Source: Crystallibacter sulfonylureivorans_A (GTDB lineage: Bacteria > Actinomycetota > Actinomycetes > Actinomycetales > Micrococcaceae). From it: a DNA stretch of 64,000 bases. Position numbers and translations under genes: made by a program. Numbering within the stretch: position 1 is the stretch's first letter; each line of letters begins with the position of its first letter. The stretch is taken from contig NZ_JBLKRT010000002.1 in assembly GCF_047607445.1 (NCBI RefSeq), positions 62,001 to 126,000 on the forward strand, written 5' to 3'. Below, one piece after another: positions 8,461-16,720 of the stretch. The notes under the pieces were generated by a model. The model did not search any database, was not told where the DNA came from, and saw only the letters and a program-made list of their open reading frames with translations.

Positions 8461-9369
8461 TTGTCAACCGAAACACTGCCCCCCGCTGGCGGGGCGAAGG
8501 CACTATTGCGCTTTTCCGAAATCGGCATAGTCGGAGCCGGGCTTATGGGCGCCGGCATCGCCCAAGTGGCTGCCGCAGCGGGTCTGCAGGTTCGTCTTTT
8601 TGACACTGACCCAGCCGCCGTTGCCCGCGGCAAAGACCAGGCTGCCAAGGGGCTGCAACGACTGGTCGACAAGGGACGGCTGGACCAGGACGGACTGGAA
8701 TCAGCGATGGGACGCATCGTCGCGGCAGCGGACCTGTCGGAAGTGGCCAGCGCCGGGGCCGTCATTGAGGCTGTCATCGAAAGCCTGGACATCAAGCAGA
8801 AGGTTTTCTCCACCCTGTCCGCCGAAGCGGATGATTCGACCGTCCTCGCCAGCAACACCAGTGCCATCTCCATTTCGGAGATCGCCGGTTCCTCCAGTCG
8901 CCCCGAGCAGATCATCGGCATGCACTTCTTTTCGCCAGTTCCTGCCATGCCGCTGTGCGAAGTCATCCGTGGCTACCGGACCAGCGACAAGACCTTGGAA
9001 GCTGCGCTTTCACTTGCTGCTGACTTGGGCAAGCAGAGCATCGTGGTGAACCGGGACGATTCCGGTTTCGTGACCTCGCGGCTGATGACGGTCCTTATGC
9101 ACGAAGCCGTCCGCTTGGTTGAGCAGGGTATCGCCTCGGCCGAAGACATCGACAAGGCGTGTGTGTTGGGTTTCGGCCACAAGATAGGACCCCTAGCCAC
9201 TGCTGACCTTACCGGCGTGGACGTGGCCTACCGTGCCGGACGAGCCATCTATGAGGGCACCGGCGATCCCGGATACCGGTCCCCCCAACTGTTGCGGAGG
9301 ATGGTGGCCGCCGGGTACCTGGGCCGCAAGTCCGGCCAAGGTTTCTACGATTACGAAGGCGCCAAATGA
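8461..9369 (+). CDS. 3-Hydroxyacyl-CoA dehydrogenase
   Basis: About 302 residues, a single-function NAD-dependent 3-hydroxyacyl-CoA dehydrogenase of the PaaH/Hbd type. The Rossmann motif GIVGAGLMGAGIAQ is near the N-terminus, followed by NTSAISISEIA, the catalytic-histidine segment MHFFSPVP and NRDDSGFVTSRL; the C-terminal domain ends GRKSGQGFYDYE. I prefer the TTG at 8461 because GAGGAG lies six bases before it; a GTG at 8437 has no ribosome binding site. Its stop overlaps the ATG of the enoyl-CoA hydratase (ATGA), so the two consecutive steps of beta-oxidation are coupled. It is divergent from the thiolase operon across the operator at 8350. Confidence 0.92.
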   Translation: MSTETLPPAGGAKALLRFSEIGIVGAGLMGAGIAQVAAAAGLQVRLFDTDPAAVARGKDQAAKGLQRLVDKGRLDQDGLESAMGRIVAAADLSEVASAGAVIEAVIESLDIKQKVFSTLSAEADDSTVLASNTSAISISEIAGSSSRPEQIIGMHFFSPVPAMPLCEVIRGYRTSDKTLEAALSLAADLGKQSIVVNRDDSGFVTSRLMTVLMHEAVRLVEQGIASAEDIDKACVLGFGHKIGPLATADLTGVDVAYRAGRAIYEGTGDPGYRSPQLLRRMVAAGYLGRKSGQGFYDYEGAK

Positions 9370-10154
9370 GCGCGGCGCTGGTAGAGACCTCGGACCGGGT
9401 CATGACGATTACGTTGAACCGTCCCGAGGCGTTCAATGCCGTCAATATGGAAATGTCCAATCTGGTTGCTGAAGCCCTGGAACGTGCTGAACACGACGAC
9501 GAGGTTCGGGTGGTCATCATTCGCGGCGCCGGTACCAAGGCATTCTGCTCGGGCGCCGATCTGAAAGCCGTCTCCCGGGGTGAGGAACTGTTCGACGCGA
9601 AGGGCCGCTTTGGCGATTGGGGTTTGGCAGGCTGCACGGAGCGCACCATCGCCAAGCCAGTCATAGCGGCCGTAGACGGAATCGCCTACGGTGGCGGATT
9701 TGAAGTAGCTCTCGCAGCAGACATCATCGTGGCTTCCTCGGCCGCGAAATTCGCGCTCCCTGAAGTCAAGGTGGGTCTCATCGCCGGCGCCGGTGGGGCT
9801 GTACGGCTGCCGCGCCAGCTTCCGCTGAAGGTGGCAATGGACTTGTTGCTGACCGGGGAACCTTTGGGGGCCGAGCGGGCCTATTCCTTCGGACTAGTAA
9901 GCAGGCTCACCGCACCCGGGGAAGCCTATGTCGAAGCCCTGCGCCTCGCCACACAAATCAGCAAGAACGCCCCGCTGTCGCTGCAGGCGAGCAAAAAGGT
10001 AGCCGTTCAGCTGGAGGAAGGACGGGCAGGGACGGAAGAACCTGGCTGGACAACGAACTCGATGGAGTTTTACCGGATCTTGGCCAGCAACGATGCCAAA
10101 GAGGGTGCGACTGCGTTTGCCGAGAAGCGCGCGCCCGAATGGACCGGAACCTAG
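9366..10154 (+). CDS. Enoyl-CoA hydratase
   Basis: A 262-residue crotonase with both hydratase glutamates in place: GGGFEVALAAD (about E113) and FALPEVKVGL (about E133), plus the oxyanion-hole segment AFCSGADLKAV. It should hydrate a trans-2-enoyl-CoA to the 3-hydroxyacyl-CoA used by the dehydrogenase just upstream. This contrasts with the crotonase at 68-844, which lacks these glutamates. It is the last gene of the rightward pair and is followed by two hairpins before the convergent substrate-binding protein gene. Confidence 0.92.
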   Translation: MSAALVETSDRVMTITLNRPEAFNAVNMEMSNLVAEALERAEHDDEVRVVIIRGAGTKAFCSGADLKAVSRGEELFDAKGRFGDWGLAGCTERTIAKPVIAAVDGIAYGGGFEVALAADIIVASSAAKFALPEVKVGLIAGAGGAVRLPRQLPLKVAMDLLLTGEPLGAERAYSFGLVSRLTAPGEAYVEALRLATQISKNAPLSLQASKKVAVQLEEGRAGTEEPGWTTNSMEFYRILASNDAKEGATAFAEKRAPEWTGT

Positions 10155-10177
10155 ACCGCCGGGGTAGAGAAACCTGA

Positions 10178-10205
10178 AAGGGGTGGCCGTTATCGGCCAC
10201 CCCTT
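10178..10205 (+). terminator. Terminator-like hairpin after enoyl-CoA hydratase
   Basis: AAGGGGTGGCCG and its perfect complement around a TTAT loop, 24 bases after the hydratase stop. The following T run is short (TTCG), so it is a likely but not ideal rho-independent terminator. Confidence 0.6.
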
Positions 10206-10254
10206 CGCTGTGCCCGCAGCTTCCGCGTAAAAGCATGCGGGTTGACGGCAGACG

Positions 10255-10285
10255 CCAAAGGAGCCGGCGCAGCCGGCTCCTTTGG
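10255..10285. terminator. Bidirectional hairpin between convergent operons
   Basis: A perfect 14-base inverted repeat (CCAAAGGAGCCGGC with its complement, three-base loop) between the hydratase and the ABC transporter operon. The AAAGG/CCTTT ends give T-rich exits on both strands, fitting a shared terminator. Confidence 0.65.
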
Positions 10286-10308
10286 TGGACAGTTAGCGGG
10301 TATCGCTC

Positions 10309-11559
10309 TTAGTCAGTCAGTTCTTCGCTGATGTACAGGCCGTCAGTCACGTTGCGCAGCCCGCCTTCAACCCCGGCGTCCATACGGAACATGAAGAGGG
10401 ACTTTGTCGGGGACTGCCCCGGCACGCTGAAGTCCATGTCAGGCATGATGCCGTTGGAAGCCAGCGGTTCCATGGACTTCTTGGCAGCGATCACGCCCTC
10501 GGGGGTCAGGTCTCCGGCGGCGCACGCCTTCTCCAGGACCTGATGGACCATCCAGGCCGAGCCATAGCCCATCGACGCCTGGTTGGTCAGATTTTCGCCG
10601 GGGAACTTATCCTGCAGCTTGGCAAGCAGATCCTGTCCTTCCTTGGTGTCGTAGGTCGTGGCAGGAGATCCGGCGTAGAAGTGCTTCTCCAGGTATTCGC
10701 CGCCCGTGTTGTCCAGCATCGAGGGCGTATACGACGGCCATGATCCGCCCATTGTGATGTCACGGTCGCCCGACTGCAGCACCGCGGCAACAGAGCTCGT
10801 GTGCGCTGGAATGGAAGCCACCAGGATGGCGGACGCGCCGGCGCGTACCGCGTCGTTGACCGGGGCCGTCATGTCTGAGTCCGATGCCTTAACCATGTAT
10901 TCCTTCAGGTCAAGGTTGTGGGTTTCAGCCGCGGCCAGCGCGCCCTTGTGTCCGCTCTCGCCGAAGTCGCCCTCAAGGTAGATGACACCGACGGTGTCAC
11001 CGTCCTTGATCAGGCCTTCCTCGATGAGGTAGGAGGTCACGAGTTCCATGTCCAGGTTGTAGAACAGAGCGGGGACCATCACCACGTCGCTCTCCGCCAG
11101 GTGCTGCGTCGAGGAACTCGGGACGATCAGGCGGTGGTCGCGTTCGGCCTGCTCGAGGATCGCGGCTGTGTGGGACCCGCCGACGAAGTCCTGGTAGGCC
11201 AGAATGTTCGGCGTCATCTGGCTGTACATAGATACCGCATTCTGAACGTTGTAGCCATGGTCCTTGACGTCCAACTCCACCTGGTACTGCTCGCAAACAC
11301 CGCCGGCCGCATTGACTTCGTCCCAGTAGGTTTCGACGCCCCGGGTGTGGTCGGTCGTGAGGGCCGCGAAGGGTCCCGTCAGATCCCCCAGGACACCCAG
11401 CGTGATGGTGTCACCGGAAATACCCGCACCGGTTTTGATGCCTCCGGCCTCGCTGGCGCTTTCACCGCCGCTTGCCTTGGTGCTGCACGCCCCCAGTGTC
11501 AGGGCGAGCGAGGCTGTGACTGCGGCTGCCAGAAGGCGCTTGGAACGGACTGCGCTCAT
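10309..11559 (-). CDS. ABC transporter substrate-binding lipoprotein (Liv type)
   Basis: About 416 residues, a type-1 periplasmic-binding-fold protein (Peripla_BP_6/LivK family) anchored outside the membrane. The signal peptide MSAVRSKRLLAAAVTASLA leads to the lipobox LGAC. The mature part begins with the family-typical DTITLGVLGDLTGPFA and contains the AYQDFVGGSHTA and GSWPSYTPSML ligand-region segments. The ATG at 11559 has GGAGGA seven bases upstream; an upstream in-frame ATG is less likely. It is the last gene of the leftward ABC operon (LivF, LivG, LivH, LivM, binding protein). Members of this family bind branched amino acids but also aromatic and aliphatic acids; here the neighbours argue for the acid degraded by the island. 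Confidence 0.9.
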   Translation of the reverse strand: MSAVRSKRLLAAAVTASLALTLGACSTKASGGESASEAGGIKTGAGISGDTITLGVLGDLTGPFAALTTDHTRGVETYWDEVNAAGGVCEQYQVELDVKDHGYNVQNAVSMYSQMTPNILAYQDFVGGSHTAAILEQAERDHRLIVPSSSTQHLAESDVVMVPALFYNLDMELVTSYLIEEGLIKDGDTVGVIYLEGDFGESGHKGALAAAETHNLDLKEYMVKASDSDMTAPVNDAVRAGASAILVASIPAHTSSVAAVLQSGDRDITMGGSWPSYTPSMLDNTGGEYLEKHFYAGSPATTYDTKEGQDLLAKLQDKFPGENLTNQASMGYGSAWMVHQVLEKACAAGDLTPEGVIAAKKSMEPLASNGIMPDMDFSVPGQSPTKSLFMFRMDAGVEGGLRNVTDGLYISEELTD

Positions 11560-11607
11560 TATTAGATCCTCCATTGGATTCTTGGTTGTTCGGTTGCTGC
11601 GCTTGGA

Positions 11608-12804
11608 CTAGACGAGTTGATCTGCTGGTGGTGCTTGTACCTCGGAAACCTTCGACTGCTTCCTGCCGGTGCGCCAACGCCCAACGGCCTTGATGCCTGA
11701 GTCCCACATGCCGGCCAAGCCGGACGGTTTGAGGATGAGGACCAGGATGACGGCTGCCCCGTAGATGTAGCTCGCCAGATGGGACGCGGACACTCCGCCA
11801 GGGGAGTTTGAAACGAAGGGGATGTATTCGGAGAAGTCCTGAATGACCAGGGGCAATGACGTGACGAATGCCGCTCCCGCAATGGCTCCCCCAACTGAGC
11901 CGAGCCCGCCGATCACGATCATGGCCAGGAACTGGAGAGACAAGTCCATGCCGAACGATTGCGGTGCGATGCTTCCGATGGCTAGCGCGTACATGACTCC
12001 TGCCAAGCCTGCGTAAATGGAAGAGAGGAAGAAGACCTTGCCCTTGTACTGCATGACGGGGACACCCATGACGGAGGCAGCCAACTCGCTGTCAGCAACG
12101 AGTTTCATTGCACGGCCAGGGCGTGACCGCAGCAGGTTTCTAGCGAACCAGGCGGCGGCGATGAGGAGAATGATTCCGAAATACCACAGCAGTTCAGCCC
12201 TTCCAAAGGGGACGCCCAGAATGACGGGGGGATTGTCCAAATAGTCGAACCGTAGGCCGAACAATTCGAAGGCTGGTGTGGAGCGTCCGTTGAAGCCGCC
12301 CGACAAGGCGCTGACGGTGTTCAGCACGTGAAGGCCAATGAACACCAACGCCAGGCTGGCGACGCCGAGGTAAATGTCCCGGAGACGTGCCGACATGGGA
12401 GAGAACAAGAGGCCTGCCAGTCCGGCCAGCAGCACTCCCCCGATCAGGCCAACGATCGGCGGGAGTCCCAGACCGATGATTGGGCCGAGGCTGGTCTCCT
12501 TAGATTCACCGGAGAGCACAACGTAGGACAAAGCTCCGACACCCATGAAGAACGGGTGAGCCAAGGACAATTGTCCCGTCGTTCCGGTCAGAAGGTTCAA
12601 ACCGATGGCTCCCACTGCCAGTGCACAGACCGTGAACCCCAACTGCAGCCAAAAGGCGCTGACGTAGAGAGGTGCCACGATCAGGACCAAGGCAACGGCA
12701 AGCAGGATTAGCGGCTTGCCGGCTTTGCTGGACCGCGTGTCCGGTATGCTCGGACGCCGGGTCACCTGGGGGGATGTTTCCAGGTTGAGTGTCGAGTTAG
12801 GCAC
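11608..12804 (-). CDS. Branched-chain-type ABC permease (LivM-like)
   Basis: About 398 residues with roughly ten hydrophobic segments and the LivM-family hallmarks NLLTGTTGQLSLAHPFFMGVGA and IGGLGSVGGAIAGAAFV. Start GTG at 12804 has AAGGAG seven bases upstream and overlaps the LivH stop by eight bases; a TTG two codons earlier is too close to the ribosome binding site. It is one of the two membrane subunits of the importer encoded here. The C-terminal tail is basic and glutamine-rich and probably cytoplasmic. Confidence 0.9.
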   Translation of the reverse strand: MPNSTLNLETSPQVTRRPSIPDTRSSKAGKPLILLAVALVLIVAPLYVSAFWLQLGFTVCALAVGAIGLNLLTGTTGQLSLAHPFFMGVGALSYVVLSGESKETSLGPIIGLGLPPIVGLIGGVLLAGLAGLLFSPMSARLRDIYLGVASLALVFIGLHVLNTVSALSGGFNGRSTPAFELFGLRFDYLDNPPVILGVPFGRAELLWYFGIILLIAAAWFARNLLRSRPGRAMKLVADSELAASVMGVPVMQYKGKVFFLSSIYAGLAGVMYALAIGSIAPQSFGMDLSLQFLAMIVIGGLGSVGGAIAGAAFVTSLPLVIQDFSEYIPFVSNSPGGVSASHLASYIYGAAVILVLILKPSGLAGMWDSGIKAVGRWRTGRKQSKVSEVQAPPADQLV

Positions 12805-13681
12805 GGACAAACTCCTTTCGTCCGAAGAGGCCCTGCGGCCGGATGACCAGGACGATGATCATGACGATGAAGGGCATGACTTCACCAATTCCGCGTCCTA
12901 GGAAAGACAATTCCGACTGGTAACCGACTGCGAAGGCTTCGACCAGCCCGATGAGCATGCCGCCGGCCAATGCGCCGGCAACGGAGTCCAGGCCGCCGAT
13001 GATAGCGGCCGGAAATGCCCGCATGGCAATCACAGCCAGGCTCGGCGCCAGGCCCGGCGTCGGCGCCCCGGTCAGGAAGATGCCAGCCACGGCGGCGAGC
13101 GCGCCGGCGATAACCCATGAAACCATGGAGATCCGGCCGAGTTTCAGCCCCACGAGCTCGGCTGTCTCTCGGTCCTCAGCGGCAGCCCGCATGGACACGC
13201 CCCAGGAAGAGAACCTGAAGGCGAGAAGGAAAAGGCCGATCACTACAACAGCGGTAAGGATGGCGACCAGTCGGTTGACCGGGATGGTCATGTCGCCCAA
13301 AACCCATGTAGCCGCGCCCCAGGGATGCCCAAGAGGGAGGATGTCCACGCCCATCTGGCGAACCAGTTCCGTGTTCATCAGGACCTCAACGCCGATGGTC
13401 ATGATAGCGAGCGAGATGACGGGGGCGTTGCGGATCGGCCGCACCAAAACGCGCTCAATGATCAGCGCGACCGCGGCGGCGGCGATGATCCCGGCAATGA
13501 CTGCGCCGAAGAAGCCGAGCACTTCATGCGTGCGGGCCGTGACATACGCCCCGGCAACGACCAGCGAGCCGTGGGCGAAGTTCAGGACCTCGGATGCCTT
13601 AAAGACAACCACAAAGCCAAGGGCTACTAGCGCATATACTGCGCCGAGTGAAAGCCCGGTGATGAGAAGTTCGAGATTCAT
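12797..13681 (-). CDS. Branched-chain-type ABC permease (LivH-like)
   Basis: A 294-residue inner-membrane permease beginning MNLELLITGLSLGAVYALVA, with the conserved ALGFVVVFKASEVLNFAHGS near residues 20-40 and IIGGLDSVAGALAGG near the C-terminus, which marks the LivH family. Its ATG overlaps the LivG stop (ATGA). Together with the LivM-like protein it forms the pore through which the substrate passes. Confidence 0.92.
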   Translation of the reverse strand: MNLELLITGLSLGAVYALVALGFVVVFKASEVLNFAHGSLVVAGAYVTARTHEVLGFFGAVIAGIIAAAAVALIIERVLVRPIRNAPVISLAIMTIGVEVLMNTELVRQMGVDILPLGHPWGAATWVLGDMTIPVNRLVAILTAVVVIGLFLLAFRFSSWGVSMRAAAEDRETAELVGLKLGRISMVSWVIAGALAAVAGIFLTGAPTPGLAPSLAVIAMRAFPAAIIGGLDSVAGALAGGMLIGLVEAFAVGYQSELSFLGRGIGEVMPFIVMIIVLVIRPQGLFGRKEFVRA

Positions 13682-14466
13682 GATGCTTTCTCCGATGGGG
13701 TCCCAAGATAGGCGCCGATAACGGCAGGGTCGTTTTGTACCTCGGACGGTGTTCCATCAGCTATTCGTCTACCAAAATCGAGCACCGTCACACGGTCCGA
13801 GATGGACATGACCATTTCCATGTCGTGCTCGACGAGAATGACAGTGATCGCCAAGGAACGGGCGATTTCGGCTATCAGCGCGGAGATGTAGCGCTTTTCT
13901 CCCGCATTCATGCCGGCGACCGGCTCATCGAGCAAGAGAACTTTCGGTTCCATGGCCAGTGCCCGCGCGATCTCGACGCGTTTCTGGCCTCCGTAGGAAA
14001 GCTCACCCACCGGGCCGTGAAGCTGGTCGGTCAGGTCGAGGAATTCGGCGATCTCACGAACGCGGTCCAAGTGCCGGCGCTCCTCGGCGCGGGCAGAGGG
14101 CAGTCCAAGGCCAGCCGCCAGGAACCCCGTGCGTGTCAGGGCATGGCGACCAAGCAACATGTTCTCTTCGACCGATTGGTGTCCACTCAGTGCGAGGTTC
14201 TGGAAGGCACGCGCCATCCCCAGCTTGGTGATCTTGTCCGCTCGCAGGCCGACCAGCTCCTGGTCTCCGAGCCGTACCGACCCAGACTTCGGCCGGTAGA
14301 CGCCGGAAAGGACGTTCAACATGGTCGATTTTCCGGCGCCGTTGGGACCGATGATGGAATGGATTGTCCCCGGCTCGACAGAAAAACTTACTCCGTCGAG
14401 TGCGGTCACGGCGCCGAACCGGACGATGACGTCCGCGACTTCGAGTGCGGAAACGTGCTCGTTCAT
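13678..14466 (-). CDS. ABC transporter ATPase (LivG-like)
   Basis: About 262 residues. Walker A GPNGAGKST, the Q-loop region MARAFQNLALSG, the signature LSYGGQKRVEIARAL, Walker B VLLLDEP followed by VAGMN, and the H-loop VEHDME are all intact. The VAGM(N) after Walker B and the long LivG-type insertion distinguish it from the LivF subunit. Start ATG 14466 overlaps the LivF stop (ATGA); an in-frame TTG at 14481 is a weaker option. It energises import together with LivF. Confidence 0.92.
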   Translation of the reverse strand: MNEHVSALEVADVIVRFGAVTALDGVSFSVEPGTIHSIIGPNGAGKSTMLNVLSGVYRPKSGSVRLGDQELVGLRADKITKLGMARAFQNLALSGHQSVEENMLLGRHALTRTGFLAAGLGLPSARAEERRHLDRVREIAEFLDLTDQLHGPVGELSYGGQKRVEIARALAMEPKVLLLDEPVAGMNAGEKRYISALIAEIARSLAITVILVEHDMEMVMSISDRVTVLDFGRRIADGTPSEVQNDPAVIGAYLGTPSEKAS

Positions 14467-15263
14467 GCCTTCTCGCTCCAAGGTCGCAGGGTCTTGCCAG
14501 CCAGGCTGAGGGCAGGTGCGCCGCCGTCGTCATGCGCTCCCCCTCCATGACCGAGGTAGAGGTGTTTAATTTCTTCGGTTGCAGCAAGCTCCTCGGCCTT
14601 GCCGTGCAACGAAACCCGCCCTGTCTCAAGCACATAGGCGTAGTCCGCTACGGACAGAGCCATATTCGCGTTTTGTTCGATGATCAGGATTGACGTTCCC
14701 TGCTCGTTGATGGTCCGAATGACATCTCCAACTTGCGCCACCACGAGCGGGGCGAGGCCCAGTGAAGGCTCATCCAGCATGAGGAGCTTCGGCGACGCCA
14801 TCAGGGCACGACCGATGGCCAGCATCTGCTGCTCTCCACCGGACAACAGCAGACCACGCTGAGTGCTTCGCTCCCTGAGCCTGGGGAAAAGTTCGTAAAC
14901 GTAGTCACGGGCTGCCGCTGCGCCGGCCTTGGTCTGCCGCAGTCCGCCAACCCGCAGGTTCTCCTCGACCGTGAGCCTGCCGAAGATCCGCCGACCCTCG
15001 GGCACCTGCACCACGCCGCTCGAGACTATCTCTGCGGCATCTTGGCTCTGTAGGTCTGCGCCGTCGAAAGTGACGCGCCCGGAAACAACTTTGCCCTTAT
15101 GCCGCTTGATGTTGTTCGAGACCGAGCGGAGCAAAGTTGTCTTTCCCGCGCCATTGCTCCCGAGCAGCGCGACGACGCCACCTTGCGGCACCTCCATGGT
15201 CACGTTGCGCAGAGCTGTGAGGGTGCCTCCGTAAGTCACCGACAGATCTGAGATTTGGAGCAT
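14463..15263 (-). CDS. ABC transporter ATPase (LivF-like)
   Basis: A 266-residue ATPase with Walker A GSNGAGKTT, the LivF-type VPEGRRIFGRLTVEENL, signature LSGGEQQMLAIGRAL, Walker B LLMLDEPSLGLAP and the H-loop segment IIEQNANMAL. ATG 15263 has AAAGGTGAG upstream. It is the first gene of the leftward importer operon, immediately downstream of the tandem CTAG operators at 15310-15335, so importer synthesis is probably controlled together with the degradative genes. Confidence 0.92.
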   Translation of the reverse strand: MLQISDLSVTYGGTLTALRNVTMEVPQGGVVALLGSNGAGKTTLLRSVSNNIKRHKGKVVSGRVTFDGADLQSQDAAEIVSSGVVQVPEGRRIFGRLTVEENLRVGGLRQTKAGAAAARDYVYELFPRLRERSTQRGLLLSGGEQQMLAIGRALMASPKLLMLDEPSLGLAPLVVAQVGDVIRTINEQGTSILIIEQNANMALSVADYAYVLETGRVSLHGKAEELAATEEIKHLYLGHGGGAHDDGGAPALSLAGKTLRPWSEKA

Positions 15264-15309
15264 TGACGCTCACCTTTCGAGTTGCAAGTCTGCTGTGTCT
15301 ACCGCTATC

Positions 15310-15335
15310 TCTAGAGATCTAGCTAGATCCCTAGT
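15310..15335. promoter_or_regulatory. Two overlapping operators (divergent promoter 3, importer side)
   Basis: TCTAGA-GA-TCTAGC (15310-15323) and GCTAGA-TC-CCTAGT (15322-15335) overlap by two bases, each matching the perfect palindrome at 15474 in five of six bases per half. They lie about 50 bases before the LivF start. The spacing of 12 bases between sites suggests cooperative binding of two dimers. Confidence 0.6.
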
Positions 15336-15473
15336 TACGATAACACCGAGTGATGAGCGCCACAAGCAGCTGTGTTCCGCCGTATCTCATGTGATATTCG
15401 CGATCGGCGCCGGAGTCACAGCAAGACCGAGCCGCGGAATGACTCCCAAGTGGTGTCTTTCTCGCTAAAAGAA

Positions 15474-15487
15474 ACTAGACTTCTAGT
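15474..15487. promoter_or_regulatory. Perfect operator palindrome (divergent promoter 3, MarR side)
   Basis: ACTAGA-CT-TCTAGT is a perfect 6-2-6 inverted repeat, 49 bases before the thioesterase-MarR operon. It is the best copy of the island-wide element and is placed where a MarR dimer would regulate its own operon. Confidence 0.65.
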
Positions 15488-15535
15488 AGTCAGCCGCGTA
15501 TCAGCCCATCAGCAAGGATTTAAAGGAGACTTCCC

Positions 15536-15967
15536 ATGCCACCGCTAGCTTCAGAGGTGCACGCAAACCCCGTGGAAGAACGGCTGCGACAGCGCTACGA
15601 GTCCGACGAAGCATCCAAAAACCTGGGCATCGCCTTCATCGAAGCCTCCGAGGGCCGGGTCGTTATGACCATGGCCGTCCAAGACACCATGCTGAATGGC
15701 CATGGCATCCTCCACGGCGGGTACCTCTTCACCCTGGGTGACACTTGCTTTGCGTTTGTGTGCGAGTCTTCCGGATATCCGTCCGTTTCCCGACAGGCAG
15801 AAATTACCTACATAGCTCCCGGATCTGCAGGCAGTACGTTAGTGGCCACCGGCGTGGAACGCACGAGATTCGGACGAAACAACATCGTCGACGTCACGAT
15901 CACCGATGACGGTGGAACGCACCTCGCCGAAATGCGGGTCTTCGGTGTCGTCACCCAACAGAAATAG
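15536..15967 (+). CDS. PaaI-type hotdog thioesterase
   Basis: A 143-residue single hotdog-domain protein. The diagnostic GHGILHGGYLFTLGDTCFAFV holds the HGG oxyanion segment and the downstream Asp/Thr region; the rest shows the usual beta strands ending in RVFGVV. PaaI-like enzymes release CoA from dead-end hydroxylated aryl- or acyl-CoA esters and so protect the CoA pool. AAAGGAG precedes the ATG. It is nine bases upstream of the MarR gene, forming a two-gene operon behind the perfect operator. Confidence 0.9.
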   Translation: MPPLASEVHANPVEERLRQRYESDEASKNLGIAFIEASEGRVVMTMAVQDTMLNGHGILHGGYLFTLGDTCFAFVCESSGYPSVSRQAEITYIAPGSAGSTLVATGVERTRFGRNNIVDVTITDDGGTHLAEMRVFGVVTQQK

Positions 15968-15976
15968 AGTAGGGGC

Positions 15977-16510
15977 ATGCAGAAGCGAACGCAGCGGGTT
16001 GGGCCTGCCGAATATGAAGAACTGGCGCACAAGGCTGCCACTGAGCTCTACCCCGACGTGGACTTTACAGCCATGTCGATGTGCTTCAACCTTATTCGAG
16101 TCACCAACCGGATCCTCAAAGACCTTGAAGTTTCGGTGCATCGCCCAAGCGGCATAAGTTTCGCCGGTTATCAGCTGCTGTTCAGCCTGAAGACAGTCGG
16201 ACAGGTCCACCCCAACCTCCTTGCACGTCTGGCGGGCGTGTCGACTGCGTCCATGTCGAGCCTACTCAATACCTTGGAGAGGTATGGCCTCGTAACGCGC
16301 GAGCCAGACCCTTCCGACGGGCGAAAGGCCATCGTGAGCCTCACCGACGAAGGCGAATCCGTTGTGGCTGAACTGTGCATGAACAACAACCAGCGTGAAC
16401 AGGAATGGGTTGCAGGCTTGACCGAAACAGAGGCCAGCATCCTGACCGAACTGCTCAAAAAGCTCCTGCTGCACCGGCCCCAGCCACACACTGTCCGGGC
16501 TGTCAGTTAG
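15977..16510 (+). CDS. MarR-family transcriptional regulator (candidate regulator of the island)
   Basis: A 177-residue MarR-type protein. The winged helix-turn-helix lies in the middle: ISFAGYQLLFSLKTVGQVHPNLLARLAGVSTASMSSLLNTLERYGLVTREPDPSDGRKAIVSLTDEG, with the recognition helix at VSTASMSSLLNTLE and the wing DPSDGRKAI. The flanking helices would form the dimer. Several MarR regulators in aromatic or fatty-acid pathways respond to CoA thioesters. It sits at the edge of the island behind the best copy of the repeated palindrome, so autoregulation plus control of all six units is the simplest model (inference). Confidence 0.9.
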   Translation: MQKRTQRVGPAEYEELAHKAATELYPDVDFTAMSMCFNLIRVTNRILKDLEVSVHRPSGISFAGYQLLFSLKTVGQVHPNLLARLAGVSTASMSSLLNTLERYGLVTREPDPSDGRKAIVSLTDEGESVVAELCMNNNQREQEWVAGLTETEASILTELLKKLLLHRPQPHTVRAVS

Positions 16511-16720
16511 CTCTACAGAATACGGGTGACTCGATTCTCAGCAGACTGGCCGGGCGCTTACTGGGATGTCAGGCAAGTACCATCGCTTGCTCTAACTGGG
16601 GTCAGCCGCTTGGCAACTCACCTGGATCAGTGATTCGTCTAGCCGGGGAAGATCGGCCATTGGTCCGGGGCACAATTTAGCGTTGGCCGAATGTGCCGAT
16701 GATACGGCCAAGAATGCGGT

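Noticed and set aside
8307..8966. N-terminal extension of the thiolase frame
   Set aside because: It overlaps the 3-hydroxyacyl-CoA dehydrogenase gene in antisense and lies beyond a good ribosome binding site and ATG at 8306.
11602..11616. ACTAGACGAG as a further operator of the island
   Set aside because: Only one half matches; the CTAG comes from the stop codon of the permease gene. A similar CTAGAC at 5860 has the same explanation.
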